Source of the DNA: an uncultured Ruminococcus sp.
GTDB lineage: Bacteria; Bacillota; Clostridia; Oscillospirales; Acutalibacteraceae
Reading direction: 5' to 3'
NCBI GenBank assembly: GCA_902787145.1
Contig: CADAEZ010000002.1
Location: 1-64,000 of the forward strand
Length of the DNA: 64,000 nt
Part shown: piece by piece, positions 51,751-60,583 of the stretch
Position numbering within the stretch: position 1 is the stretch's first letter
How the letters are laid out: each line of letters starts with the position of its first letter
The notes under the pieces: generated by a model
The model's database searches: none
What the model saw: only the letters and a program-made list of their open reading frames with translations
Told to the model about the DNA's origin: nothing
Program-made: the position numbers and the translations under genes

Positions 51751-53955
51751 TTATCGGTCACTCTCCGTAAGGAAAAACTTTAGTCCGCTGTACCGCTTGT
51801 TTTTGCGGTTATTGTTGACCATTTTTTCTATTATTTCGTACGAGCCGACTATGATTAGCAGTTTTTTTGCCCTTGTGACCGCTGTATACAGCAGGTTGCG
51901 GTAGTACAGCATCGGCGAGCCGCGGTAAAGCGGCATAACCACCGCGTCAAACTCGTTGCCCTGGCTTTTGTGTACTGTCGCCGCGTAGGCGAGGTCGAGG
52001 TCGGGCGCGAAGTCAAAGTCATAGGAAGCAACTTTGTCGTCAAATCGCACCTTTATAATCCGCGAACGCTTGCTTATACTTTCTATTATTCCGATTTCTC
52101 CGTTAAAAATACCTTCGCCGTTTTCACCGTCATCCTTTGTCCAAAGAAGATCGTAGTTATTGCGGATTTGCATAACCTTGTCGCCCTCGCGCAAAACTCT
52201 TTTGCCGGATACCAGCTCCTGCTTATCCTTTTCGGGAGGGTTTATAACCTCCTGTAACGTCGAGTTCAGTTCCGTAACGCCGAGCTCGCCCTTTCGTCCG
52301 GGAGCTAGAATCTGGATGTTTTTTTGTATATCATATCCGTACGCGTTTGTAAGCCTTGTCGAGCACAGGTCGACTACCGTCTTGCGTATAACCGCCTTAT
52401 TCTCGGACGGCAAAAAGAAGAAGTCCTTGTCCCGTACCCGAAGCTCAGGCATTTCGCCGTTGACGATTTTGTGGGCGTTGGTGATGATCAGGCTTTTCAT
52501 CGACTGACGAAAAATTTCCGTAAGCTGTACAACCGGTATCACCCCGGAGCTTATAAGGTCATCGAGCACGTTGCCGGCTCCGACCGACGGAAGCTGGTTG
52601 CTGTCGCCGACGAGTATAAGCCTGCATCCCATTGGCAGCGCTCTCATTACGCTCTCAAAAAGCTGGGCGTCTACCATACTGACCTCATCAATAACTAGAG
52701 CGTCGCATTTTAGCATATTTTTTTCGTTCTTTTTAAAGGCAGGCTTGTCGTCCTTGTCCCACGCTACCTCAAGCAGACGATGGATAGTTTTAGCCTCCTC
52801 ACCCGTAACCTCGCTCATACGCTGAGCCGCTCTGCCCGTGGGAGCACAAAGAAATACCTTTTGTCCCTTGTCCTTCAGTATTCTTATAATGGCATTGAGG
52901 GTGGTTGTCTTGCCTGTACCTGGACCTCCAGTAAGTACAAGCAGTCCGCGCGTCAGCGCCTGGGTAATAGCCTCTTTCTGCATAGAGGCGTATTCGATAT
53001 TGTTGTATTTTTCTATGGCTTCTATGTGCTTGTCGATGTCCTCGATTTTAACAGCGGGGAAGAGCTTCATCATATTCAGTCTTTGGGCGATATAGCTCTC
53101 GGACGAAAACATATCGGTTGAGAAGATATAAGTCCGTCCACCGGTCTCGTAGCTTATAAGAGACTCGTCGGCTATCATCTCCGACAGAACCTCGCCTGTA
53201 AGCCCAAACTCAACCTCAAGAAATCCGCAGGTAGTTTCGATAAGCCTGTCCATTGGCAGACAGGTGTGTCCGTTCGACCTGTTGTGATTAAGTACATATG
53301 CAAGCCCTGCGCGTATCCTCAGTTTCTCGTCGGGGGCGCGGCCTTGCTTAAGAGCGATAGCGTCCGCTTTCTCAAAGCTGATGCCGAAGTCGCCGTTGGA
53401 CAGGCAGTAGGGATTGTTTTTGATTTCCTGAATTGCCCGTGTACCGAAAGCCTTGTAAATTTTTACAGCGCTCGCCGGGGAGATGTCGTATTCTCCCAGA
53501 CAGAGCATAAGTTCCCTGATGCCGGAGTTTTCCTTTAGCTGAGAGCTGATGTCGTTAGCTTTCTTTGCCGAAATACCCTTTATCCGGGCTACGCGGTCGG
53601 GCTCGTTCTGCAACACGTCGAGCGTAGCCTCGCCGAATTCTTTTACAAGAGTAGCGGCCGTAGCCGGGCCTATGCCTTTTACAGAGCCTGAGCTTAGGTA
53701 ACTCAGGATTCCGGCTATGTCCTCCGGCATAGTCTTTTCGTATGTTGTAACCGAGAATTGCATTCCGTAAGAGGCGTGAGGCTTAAAAAAACCGATAAGC
53801 TTTACGTTTTCTCCGACGGACACGTCGGGCATTATTCCGACCGCGGTAGTCTCGTCCTCGTCGTCGAGCTCAATAACGGTGTATCCGTTCGAGTCGTTGC
53901 GGTATATAATTGTATCGACAGTGGCGCAAAGCTCAAAAAGTTCGTTGTTTTGCAT
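51751..53955 (-). CDS. recD2: RecD2-type ATP-dependent DNA helicase
   Basis: A 734-aa SF1B 5'-3' helicase of the RecD2 (YrrC) class, which acts without RecBC. An N-terminal OB and helix-hairpin-helix region (about 1-300, with GSVKGIGPATAATLV) precedes the motor: Walker A GGPGTGKTTT near residue 345, Walker B VIDEVSMVD, and motif VI AYAATVHKSQGNEFD followed by LLYTAVTRAKK. AGGAGC lies upstream. Confidence 0.95.
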   Translation of the reverse strand: MQNNELFELCATVDTIIYRNDSNGYTVIELDDEDETTAVGIMPDVSVGENVKLIGFFKPHASYGMQFSVTTYEKTMPEDIAGILSYLSSGSVKGIGPATAATLVKEFGEATLDVLQNEPDRVARIKGISAKKANDISSQLKENSGIRELMLCLGEYDISPASAVKIYKAFGTRAIQEIKNNPYCLSNGDFGISFEKADAIALKQGRAPDEKLRIRAGLAYVLNHNRSNGHTCLPMDRLIETTCGFLEVEFGLTGEVLSEMIADESLISYETGGRTYIFSTDMFSSESYIAQRLNMMKLFPAVKIEDIDKHIEAIEKYNNIEYASMQKEAITQALTRGLLVLTGGPGTGKTTTLNAIIRILKDKGQKVFLCAPTGRAAQRMSEVTGEEAKTIHRLLEVAWDKDDKPAFKKNEKNMLKCDALVIDEVSMVDAQLFESVMRALPMGCRLILVGDSNQLPSVGAGNVLDDLISSGVIPVVQLTEIFRQSMKSLIITNAHKIVNGEMPELRVRDKDFFFLPSENKAVIRKTVVDLCSTRLTNAYGYDIQKNIQILAPGRKGELGVTELNSTLQEVINPPEKDKQELVSGKRVLREGDKVMQIRNNYDLLWTKDDGENGEGIFNGEIGIIESISKRSRIIKVRFDDKVASYDFDFAPDLDLAYAATVHKSQGNEFDAVVMPLYRGSPMLYYRNLLYTAVTRAKKLLIIVGSYEIIEKMVNNNRKNKRYSGLKFFLTESDR

Positions 53956-54009
53956 AAAATGCTCCTAAAAAATACGATGATTGTACCCGAAACTTTGGTT
54001 ATATATTAA

Positions 54010-54038
54010 TTGATAATTTTTATTTAATGTTATATAAT
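54010..54038 (+). promoter_or_regulatory. Promoter of the CofE-like gene
   Basis: TTGATA (54010-54015), a 17-bp spacer and TATAAT (54033-54038). Confidence 0.7.
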
Positions 54039-54068
54039 AATAAAAAATGTAATTACGGAGGTATACAT

Positions 54069-54767
54069 ATGGAATTCTTCGCGAATGAAGGTAAAAATGT
54101 TGAGATTACCGTAAACGGTACTACATATATGCGTCACGCAATCAAGACTCACTTTGTCAAGCAGGGTGAGGACTATGTTGAGATTTTCAGGAAATACGTG
54201 TCCCCGATTTATCAGGAGGGCGATATCGTGTCATCCTCGGAAAAAATCATCGCTCTCTGCCAGAACAGGGTAGTAAGGCGTGAAGATCTTAAAATCGGAT
54301 TCTGGGCAAAATTCCTCTCGAAATTCGCGTCTCACCCGGAGACTGCCGGAGTAGGTGTAGGCGAGACTATTAAGATGCAGTACGCTATCACCAAGGCAGG
54401 TCTTCCGAAGGTGTTGTGGGCGAGCTTCGCCGGAGGCGTGTGCAAAATTTTCGGCAAAAAGGGCGTTTTTTACGAGATAGTTGGCCAGGATATTGCCGGT
54501 CTGGACGGCTTTTACAACAAGGTTTGGGATGAATACGGCGATATCGGTATCGAAAATCCCGAAAATCCGTCCGGCGTATGTGACGAAATCAAAGAAAAAC
54601 TCGGTATGAGTATGATGATTGTTGACGCTAACGATCTCGGACAGGAGGTTCTCGGCTATTCATCCGATATCACACTCTCCGAGGAAGAACTCCACGGACT
54701 TATCTCCGACAATCCCTGCGGTCAGGGCAAGGAGTGTACCCCGATTATTCTTATCAGAAAGAAGTAA
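54069..54767 (+). CDS. CofE-like gamma-glutamyl ligase family protein
   Basis: A 232-aa protein resembling coenzyme F420-0:L-glutamate ligase domains: an early R-H-A-I-K-T strand, EGDIVSSSEKIIALCQ, GVGVGETIKMQYAI and the late MMIVDANDLGQEVLG with the acidic DAND metal-type motif. Clostridia of this kind are not known to make F420, so the substrate is probably different. The ATG follows GGAGGT; an upstream in-frame start at 54027 overlaps the promoter. It is a single gene. Confidence 0.8.
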   Translation: MEFFANEGKNVEITVNGTTYMRHAIKTHFVKQGEDYVEIFRKYVSPIYQEGDIVSSSEKIIALCQNRVVRREDLKIGFWAKFLSKFASHPETAGVGVGETIKMQYAITKAGLPKVLWASFAGGVCKIFGKKGVFYEIVGQDIAGLDGFYNKVWDEYGDIGIENPENPSGVCDEIKEKLGMSMMIVDANDLGQEVLGYSSDITLSEEELHGLISDNPCGQGKECTPIILIRKK

Positions 54768-54774
54768 TCGCGGA

Positions 54775-55602
54775 TTATTCTTCTTCCCCAAACAGCTTTT
54801 CGTGAGTAGAATAGTATATTTCAATCAGTTCCTCCAGCATTTTTGCTGAGAGGGACATTTTTTCTACCGCTTTTTCGTCCGGAAGAACGGATACAAGCAT
54901 CGAGGATACAAGCGCAAGTGTGTTTGCGCTCTGAATCGCGGGCGCGGCTATGCCGTATCCGCTTCGGCTTTGACCGTCCGGTGAGCCAAGCCTGCCGAAG
55001 GTGCCTTGCGGCGACGCGTGTACCGTCTGATTGGCTACAGTGTAGTTATCCTTCCATACCTCGTCGTTCATATCAGTGAGTTTCAGGATGTCGCCAAAGG
55101 TCACGTGCCGCTTATTCTCCCTGAATGCTCCGCTCGCCATAGCCCAGTCGTATCTGTCCTGTGAGTCCGACGCGGCTATAAACTGTTCCGCGACCGTCTC
55201 ACCGTATTTTAATATAAATGATGAAATTACCGATAGCTCGTGCATCGAGCGCCACCTCGCGAATGCTCCGTCCGAGAATCCGTTCTTAATCAGCGTCAGG
55301 ATTTCCAAATATTCCTGCGAGGCTCTTTTTTGCAGGGTGCTCAGAGCCGTATATGTGTTTATTTTTTCGTCCTTTTCATCGCCGCTCAGGTCGTCTACGT
55401 ATTTTTCGCACAGCTCAACCGCCTGGGAAATAACCGCGTACAGGCACTCCGAGGCTACGAATGCCGTGCCCCAGTTGTCTGAGAATTCTTTTTGAAAGGT
55501 TTTTTCCTCAGCTCTCATTTTGGCGATATAGGTCATAAGGGAGTTTACTTCCCGTTCTGTAAACCCCGCCGTCCTGAAGCTCTGAGATAGTTTTTCGTTC
55601 AT
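54775..55602 (-). CDS. DUF5677-like protein of unknown function
   Basis: A 275-aa, mostly helical soluble protein. The central region (YLEILTLIKNGFSDGAFARWRSMHELSVISSFI) resembles DUF5677 proteins, which keep a W-R-x-x-H-E motif; no function is established. ATG at 55602 follows AGGTGA, whereas a GTG at 55611 lies in that site. It converges with the CofE-like gene, with 7 bp between the stops. Confidence 0.75.
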   Translation of the reverse strand: MNEKLSQSFRTAGFTEREVNSLMTYIAKMRAEEKTFQKEFSDNWGTAFVASECLYAVISQAVELCEKYVDDLSGDEKDEKINTYTALSTLQKRASQEYLEILTLIKNGFSDGAFARWRSMHELSVISSFILKYGETVAEQFIAASDSQDRYDWAMASGAFRENKRHVTFGDILKLTDMNDEVWKDNYTVANQTVHASPQGTFGRLGSPDGQSRSGYGIAAPAIQSANTLALVSSMLVSVLPDEKAVEKMSLSAKMLEELIEIYYSTHEKLFGEEE

Positions 55603-55702
55603 AACATTCACCTGCTTTTCATCCTATTATACCTCGAATCCGCTAAAGTGTAAATACTAAGAACGCACAGATTAATTCACATCCTGAAATTTCCGGAATC
55701 TG

Positions 55703-55731
55703 TTGACATTTTATAGAGAACCTATTATAAT
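55703..55731 (+). promoter_or_regulatory. Promoter of the GntR regulator gene
   Basis: A consensus TTGACA (55703-55708), a 17-bp spacer and TATAAT (55726-55731). The palindrome AGTTATTTAACT follows at about 55739-55750 and may be an operator. Confidence 0.8.
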
Positions 55732-55777
55732 AATATCAAGTTATTTAACTAAGTATATAAGTGATTGGAGTGTTAAT

Positions 55778-56146
55778 ATGAATGTTATAAACGAGAGTAT
55801 TCCGATTTTTGCCAGGATAGCCGAGGGAATCAAAGACCATATCCTTATGGGCGATTTAGAAGAAGGCAGTCAGCTGCCGTCCACAACCGTAATTTCAAAG
55901 GAATACGAAATCAACATTGCTACCGTAAACCGTGCGGTAAACATCCTTGTTAACGAGGGTATTGTGTTTAAAAAGCGCGGTATCGGTATGTTCGTATCCG
56001 AGGGAGCGGTGGATAAGCTGATTAAGGAACGTCGCAAAACCTTTAAGGAAAACTATATTATCGCAACTCTTGAAGAAGCGAAACGTCTCAGGTATTCCGT
56101 CGAGGAACTCCAGGCTATGGTTGCAGAGGTATATAATAAGGATTAA
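55778..56146 (+). CDS. GntR-family (YtrA-type) transcriptional regulator
   Basis: A 122-aa regulator with only a winged helix (about 1-75: PIFARIAEGIKDHILMGDLEEGSQLPSTTVIS, then INIATVNRAVNILVNEGIVFKKRGIGMFV as landmarks) and a short helical tail, the YtrA layout. YtrA genes usually precede ABC transporter genes; here none follows. ATG at 55778 follows TTGGAG; a longer frame to 55703 overlaps the promoter. It may regulate itself and the small operon at 56366. Confidence 0.9.
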   Translation: MNVINESIPIFARIAEGIKDHILMGDLEEGSQLPSTTVISKEYEINIATVNRAVNILVNEGIVFKKRGIGMFVSEGAVDKLIKERRKTFKENYIIATLEEAKRLRYSVEELQAMVAEVYNKD

Positions 56147-56160
56147 GGTTATCGAGATAA

Positions 56161-56192
56161 GAGACCGGCTTTATGCCGGTCTCTGTTTCTTT
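56161..56192 (+). terminator. Terminator of the GntR gene
   Basis: GAGACCGGC pairs with GCCGGTCTC around TTTAT, followed by TGTTTCTTT. Confidence 0.9.
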
Positions 56193-56274
56193 AATAGTAA
56201 ACAACTGACTTTTGTTGTTTAGCTTCGTTTTGCAACGCGCCTAAAAAAATCTTTAAAATAATTTCAAAAAAGGG

Positions 56275-56303
56275 TTGACAAACAGATATCTATATGATAT
56301 ATT
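56275..56303 (+). promoter_or_regulatory. Promoter of the two-gene small operon
   Basis: TTGACA (56275-56280), a 17-bp spacer and TATATT (56298-56303). Confidence 0.65.
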
Positions 56304-56315
56304 ATAGTCACAACA

Positions 56316-56339
56316 GGTTAATCAATCAACTAATTAACC
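56316..56339. promoter_or_regulatory. Operator-like inverted repeat
   Basis: GGTTAAT (56316-56322) and ATTAACC (56333-56339) form perfect 7-bp arms with a 10-bp spacer just after the expected transcription start. The half-site GTTA...TAAC also occurs in the palindrome after the GntR promoter. Confidence 0.5.
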
Positions 56340-56365
56340 AAATACACAGAAAAGGGAATATTGAA

Positions 56366-56467
56366 ATGACAAGTATAAGAAAGATTTTTGAAGTTATAAT
56401 GACAGCCACAGTAGGTTCTATGGAATCACTTGAAAGACCAAAAAAGAGAGATGATTTATATGAATAA
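56366..56467 (+). CDS. Short peptide, 33 codons
   Basis: An ATG behind AAAAGGGA opens a 33-codon frame (MTSIRKIFEVIMTATVGSME..., ending RDDLYE). The stop overlaps the start codon of the next gene, so the two would be translationally coupled. The N-terminal half could form an amphipathic or membrane helix and the C-terminal half is charged. Function is unknown; it could be a leader or a small functional peptide. Confidence 0.5.
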   Translation: MTSIRKIFEVIMTATVGSMESLERPKKRDDLYE

Positions 56468-56879
56468 AAAAAGAGATTTAAAAATCACAGCGATATCCTG
56501 TGCAATCGCAGTCATATTGGCTGTAGTAGCAGCCTCGGTGATTCCGGTAATCAGGGCGAACGCCGCAACTGTTAAAAAGACTTCCTACGCACTTCCCGCC
56601 ACAACCTCCAAGACAAACGAATTCGCAAAGGCGTATTCCTACAAGGCAGCGGCTAAAATCCGCACCGGCTCCGACTGGTCGTTTAAGGCAGACGCAAAGA
56701 ATATAAAAGTAAAGCATTCTGTCGACAAAGCGTCGGGCAAGCACGTGTTTAAGTTCAGCGGTACATCCTACGGACTGTCAAAAGTTACACTAAAGTACAA
56801 GGTTTCCGCAAAAAAGTTTACGACTGTAAAGATGAAACTATTTGTTGACCCGCAAAAATATATTATGCGTACAGCTTAA
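56460..56879 (+). CDS. Small secreted basic protein
   Basis: A 139-aa exported protein: a signal peptide (basic N-terminus, ISCAIAVILAVVAASVIPV, cleavage after ANA near residue 35), then a Lys/Ser/Thr-rich beta-strand domain of about 100 residues. It is similar in style to the other lysine-rich secreted proteins here. The ATG overlaps the end of the 33-codon peptide. Confidence 0.72.
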   Translation: MNKKRDLKITAISCAIAVILAVVAASVIPVIRANAATVKKTSYALPATTSKTNEFAKAYSYKAAAKIRTGSDWSFKADAKNIKVKHSVDKASGKHVFKFSGTSYGLSKVTLKYKVSAKKFTTVKMKLFVDPQKYIMRTA

Positions 56880-56884
56880 CAGAT

Positions 56885-56920
56885 AAAGGAACCGGCTCAA
56901 ACGAGTCGGTTCCTTTTGGC
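56885..56920. terminator. Terminator between converging genes
   Basis: AAAGGAACCGGCTC and GAGTCGGTTCCTTT form a 14-bp stem with one G-T pair and the loop AAAC, followed by TTGGC on the plus strand; on the minus strand it has TTTATC. Confidence 0.82.
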
Positions 56921-57697
56921 TTACAATTCAATTTTGCGTCCGGACGAAATATATTCCAAATCATCTATATATGGTTTTATAAACTCATATTGTCCGATTC
57001 CCGTACAGTGACAGGTGTAGTATTTTGTCGGATAAGAGTTCAGCCTCACGGCGAAGGCCTTGAGCCCGTCGCCCGGATCAAGCTTCATATAATGAAAACC
57101 GCCGATAAGCGTGTCGGGTCTGAACCAGTTTACAATATTTATAATCCCTTTGTGGGAGCAACCGCTTATAAGAATTCGTTTTCCGTTCTCTTCGATAAGT
57201 AGATACTGCTCGTGTCTGAAATCTTCCGGTACGAGCTTTCCGTTCTCAAGCGTACTCAGTCCGGCACAGTCGGTATCAATAATCCTTTTCCGGTTGTTGC
57301 AGGAGAAAAGAGTAAGTCCCTCGCCGATACGGTACTCTTCGTCGGTAAACACCAGCCTGCTGTTTTCGCTGAGGCTTTCGTCAACGCCGATATACTTTCC
57401 GTCCGCGTTGTAGTGAGGCTCAAAGGCATACCTGCTGAGATATACCGGAGCTGTAGTGTTTATCTCTAAAAATCTTTTCAGTCCTCCGCTGTGGTCATAA
57501 TGACCGTGAGAAAGTACCGCAAAGTCAACCATCGCCAAATCAATGTCGAGTTTTTCGGCGTTTTTCTCAAAGAGATTCGACTGCCCTGTATCGAACAGTA
57601 TCTTTTTCGACATAGTTTCGATAAACAGCGACAGTCCGTGTTCGCATCCGATTCCGGGGATATCAGATGTATTTTCAGCTAAAACGGTTATCTTCAT
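56921..57697 (-). CDS. MBL-fold metallohydrolase, DHPPP-synthase-like
   Basis: A 258-aa metallo-beta-lactamase-fold protein with LSHGHYDHSGG (metal His/Asp cluster), ISGCSHKGIIN, IGGFHYMKL and YTCHCTG near the end. This motif set is typical of the family annotated as beta-ribofuranosylaminobenzene 5'-phosphate synthase-like hydrolases; true substrates are mostly unknown. It is divergent from the large secreted-protein gene. Confidence 0.88.
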   Translation of the reverse strand: MKITVLAENTSDIPGIGCEHGLSLFIETMSKKILFDTGQSNLFEKNAEKLDIDLAMVDFAVLSHGHYDHSGGLKRFLEINTTAPVYLSRYAFEPHYNADGKYIGVDESLSENSRLVFTDEEYRIGEGLTLFSCNNRKRIIDTDCAGLSTLENGKLVPEDFRHEQYLLIEENGKRILISGCSHKGIINIVNWFRPDTLIGGFHYMKLDPGDGLKAFAVRLNSYPTKYYTCHCTGIGQYEFIKPYIDDLEYISSGRKIEL

Positions 57698-57773
57698 AGT
57701 TCAACCTCCTAAACAATTATATCTATGTATAGTATTTCTGTCAATAAAGTATTTTACATTTTATATATACAAC

Positions 57774-57802
57774 TTGACTTTTTTTTATAAATATTGTACA
57801 AT
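57774..57802 (+). promoter_or_regulatory. Promoter of the 902-aa secreted protein gene
   Basis: TTGACT (57774-57779), a 17-bp spacer and TACAAT (57797-57802), followed by AGGAGG before the ATG. Confidence 0.65.
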
Positions 57803-57832
57803 TAATTCGAATATTTTATAGGAGGAATCTCT

Positions 57833-60541
57833 ATGAAAAAAAGAATTTCTATCTTACTGGCAATTGTAATGCTGTTTTCTGTATTCAGCGTTACAGCAAC
57901 TGCTGCAAACGGTCCAAGTGACGAACACTTCGAGGAGGATGGCGAGACTTACTACAACGCCTCGATTAGTTTCACTGACTTTGACGCAGATAAAGAATTT
58001 GATGTATTTGTTGATAATAAGGTCGATAATAACGCTATACCCGGCGCAACCTATGACCGCGAGTCCAACACGCTGACTCTATCATCATTCAAGCATCCCG
58101 ATCTTGCTTTGGTTGTGTTTGCTATGGGCAACGATTTTACCGTAAAGGTCGAGGGCGACAACGAGCTTGATTATATCGAGGTTTACGGTCTCAGCTACGG
58201 CGGAAGTCTTAACCTTATCGGCACAGGCTTACTCGTAGTCAACGCCGACAAAGAATACTCCAACGCTATAAACTTCGAGGGCGGCGGCAGCGACTGTAAT
58301 TTTGATATCGCCGACGAGACCAGCGTAAAGATTTTCAGCACCGAGAACGCGGTTGTATTCGATTCGACCTCTCACGAGGACATTCACACTATCTTTATGG
58401 ATAGCGGCAAGGATGTTGAGCATATCAGCGGCGGAAAGAACTCGTATGATGTTCCCGCGACTGTTGAAGGTATCCGAATCAGCGAGCAGAACGAAAACGG
58501 CGCCTACAAGGTAACTAATGACAACGACCCTAACGGTATATATTCCGTAAATATCTATAAAGAAGACGACGTCGACGTATATGAGGTAGACAAGTATATC
58601 CTTCTCGAAGGCATCGGTATGTATATCTCCGATCCGAATTTTGATATCGAAGAGCTCACAAAGGAAGAGTTCGACGCAGCCGGATACAAGATAGTTACCG
58701 AGATGAACGGACCTCTCCAGTCTATGTACGCTAATGATTCCGACGAAGGTTATATCTACGGCACCGGTTATATCATCGACGGCTACAAATCTGATGATGA
58801 TCCCAAGGACAAAGACTTTATGTATCTTGTTGACGAGTTTATGCTCGACGATAAGACCGACAATAACCACCTGTACACTGTGTTCAAGCTCAATCCCGGC
58901 ACCTCCGAGAACAGATTTATTATTGAGACACAGACAGACGGCCTCACGTATAACGAAATCAAGGAGCAGGGCTTCGAGATCGATTACCTGGACGCCGAGA
59001 CTAAGGAAGCGAATTGTATTGTAATCGTCGACGGCGACGGCGATATGTTTGATGCATATAAGCTTAAGAAGGATACTGATCCTAACGGTATCTACGCCAT
59101 TAGCGATCTTCCATACTATCCCGACGACTACCAGACAACACTCTACAGAGTTGTTAAAAACGAGGCGACAGGTGTCTACGAGATCGACTGGGACTCTCAG
59201 GTGGACAGCGTTGAGAGAAAATACTTCGTTGACGGCACATACACATACAGATACGAGGAAGCTCCTGTAGGATTCGACTACAGATACGGTTATATCGACG
59301 AGCTCGCTGTTTGCGCTACAAGCGACGAGCGCAATATCGCTCTTGATACTTTTAACGAAGAAGTATTCAGCTATAACGAAAGACAAACAATAGAAATCGA
59401 CGGTGATGTGTATCCGGTATTCATCCCGGAGCCGAATCTGAACGCGGATAACTATGAGCCTATAATCAATACTTTAGAAGACGATACATACAAGTATCAG
59501 TACGATTATCCCGATTATATCAAGGTTAAGGAGTCCGCTACTCCCGACGAGTCCGAGACCGTAACAGATACTCAGGAAACCTCGGGACAACAGGATGATA
59601 CCTCCGACACATCGGACACATCCGATGTACCGGAAACAACAGATCCTAAGGATACGTCCGATACACAGGCTACCACCGAAACCTCCGATACACAGGATAC
59701 CTCCGACACATCGGATATTCAGGACACAACTTCGGATACACAGGATACAACCTCCGATACCCAGGCGACTACAGACGCGTCCGAGGGTACAACAGCCGCT
59801 ACAGAGCCTGCTACAGGTAATACAGCCGCCACAACAGCCGCTCCGCAGGCTGCAACAGCTAAACCTGACGGCAACAATGCTCCGGTCGAGCCCGCGATAA
59901 AGGAAATCAAGAAGGGCGTTACCGCCTCACAGGCCGACAAGTTCATCAAGGGACTTAAGACCGACAAGGATCCCAAGGGCAGCAAGTTCGGCCTCCTCTG
60001 CGCAAGACAGAAGAAGGTCACAAAGAAAGCGGTTACAATCCGCTGGAACAAGCTTCCTAAGGCTAAAAAGTACGTAGTTTATTCCGCAAAATGCTCGACC
60101 AAGAAGGGCGTAATGACTCCGTACAAAAAGACAAAGACACTCAAAAAGACTACTTATACAAAGAAGAAGTGCAAGAAGGGCACATACTACAAGTTCCTCA
60201 TAGTTGCCTTGGACAAGAACGGAAAGGTTCTCGCTACTTCCACAACAGTTCATTCCACAACCAAGGGCGGAAAATACTGTAACGACAAGACCGTAAAGGT
60301 CAACAAAAAGTCAGTTAAGCTCAAGAAGGGCAAGACAGCCAAACTCACGGCTAAGGAAACTCCCGAAACCAAGGGCAAAAAGGTACAGCGCCACAGAAAG
60401 GTTAAGTACGAAAGCTCCAACCCGGCAGTAGCCAAGGTCAACGGCAAGGGCAAGATCACCGCTAAAAAGAAGGGCACAGCGTATATCTACGTATATCCGC
60501 AGAACGGCCTGTACAAGAAGGTTAAGGTAACAGTTAAATAA
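57833..60541 (+). CDS. Large secreted protein with acidic N-half and basic FnIII/Big-like C-half
   Basis: A 902-aa exported protein. The signal peptide (about 1-24) is followed by an acidic region with a beta-helix-like stretch (about 40-200; NTLTLSSFKHPDLALVVF, LNLIGTGLLVV). Two related segments each have a D-PNGIY motif (near residues 236 and 420) and may be repeats. A Thr/Ser/Asp/Gln low-complexity linker made of SDT-like repeats spans about 565-680. The last ~180 residues are strongly basic: an FnIII-like domain and a Big_2-like domain ending in YVYPQNGLYKKVKVTVK. No catalytic motif is seen. It is probably a surface protein attached through the basic end. Confidence 0.82.
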   Translation: MKKRISILLAIVMLFSVFSVTATAANGPSDEHFEEDGETYYNASISFTDFDADKEFDVFVDNKVDNNAIPGATYDRESNTLTLSSFKHPDLALVVFAMGNDFTVKVEGDNELDYIEVYGLSYGGSLNLIGTGLLVVNADKEYSNAINFEGGGSDCNFDIADETSVKIFSTENAVVFDSTSHEDIHTIFMDSGKDVEHISGGKNSYDVPATVEGIRISEQNENGAYKVTNDNDPNGIYSVNIYKEDDVDVYEVDKYILLEGIGMYISDPNFDIEELTKEEFDAAGYKIVTEMNGPLQSMYANDSDEGYIYGTGYIIDGYKSDDDPKDKDFMYLVDEFMLDDKTDNNHLYTVFKLNPGTSENRFIIETQTDGLTYNEIKEQGFEIDYLDAETKEANCIVIVDGDGDMFDAYKLKKDTDPNGIYAISDLPYYPDDYQTTLYRVVKNEATGVYEIDWDSQVDSVERKYFVDGTYTYRYEEAPVGFDYRYGYIDELAVCATSDERNIALDTFNEEVFSYNERQTIEIDGDVYPVFIPEPNLNADNYEPIINTLEDDTYKYQYDYPDYIKVKESATPDESETVTDTQETSGQQDDTSDTSDTSDVPETTDPKDTSDTQATTETSDTQDTSDTSDIQDTTSDTQDTTSDTQATTDASEGTTAATEPATGNTAATTAAPQAATAKPDGNNAPVEPAIKEIKKGVTASQADKFIKGLKTDKDPKGSKFGLLCARQKKVTKKAVTIRWNKLPKAKKYVVYSAKCSTKKGVMTPYKKTKTLKKTTYTKKKCKKGTYYKFLIVALDKNGKVLATSTTVHSTTKGGKYCNDKTVKVNKKSVKLKKGKTAKLTAKETPETKGKKVQRHRKVKYESSNPAVAKVNGKGKITAKKKGTAYIYVYPQNGLYKKVKVTVK

Positions 60542-60546
60542 AAACG

Positions 60547-60576
60547 AAAGACTGCCGCACTGCGGCAGTCTTTTGT
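60547..60576 (+). terminator. Terminator of the 902-aa protein gene
   Basis: AAAGACTGCCGCA pairs with TGCGGCAGTCTTT around one base, followed by TGTTATT. Confidence 0.88.
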
Positions 60577-60583
60577 TATTAAT

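Noticed and set aside
58229..59386. A 385-codon minus-strand frame opposite the 902-aa secreted protein gene
   Set aside because: It is a mirror of the biased codon use of the plus-strand gene. It has no ribosome binding site or promoter and lacks a family pattern, whereas the plus-strand frame has signal peptide, promoter and terminator.
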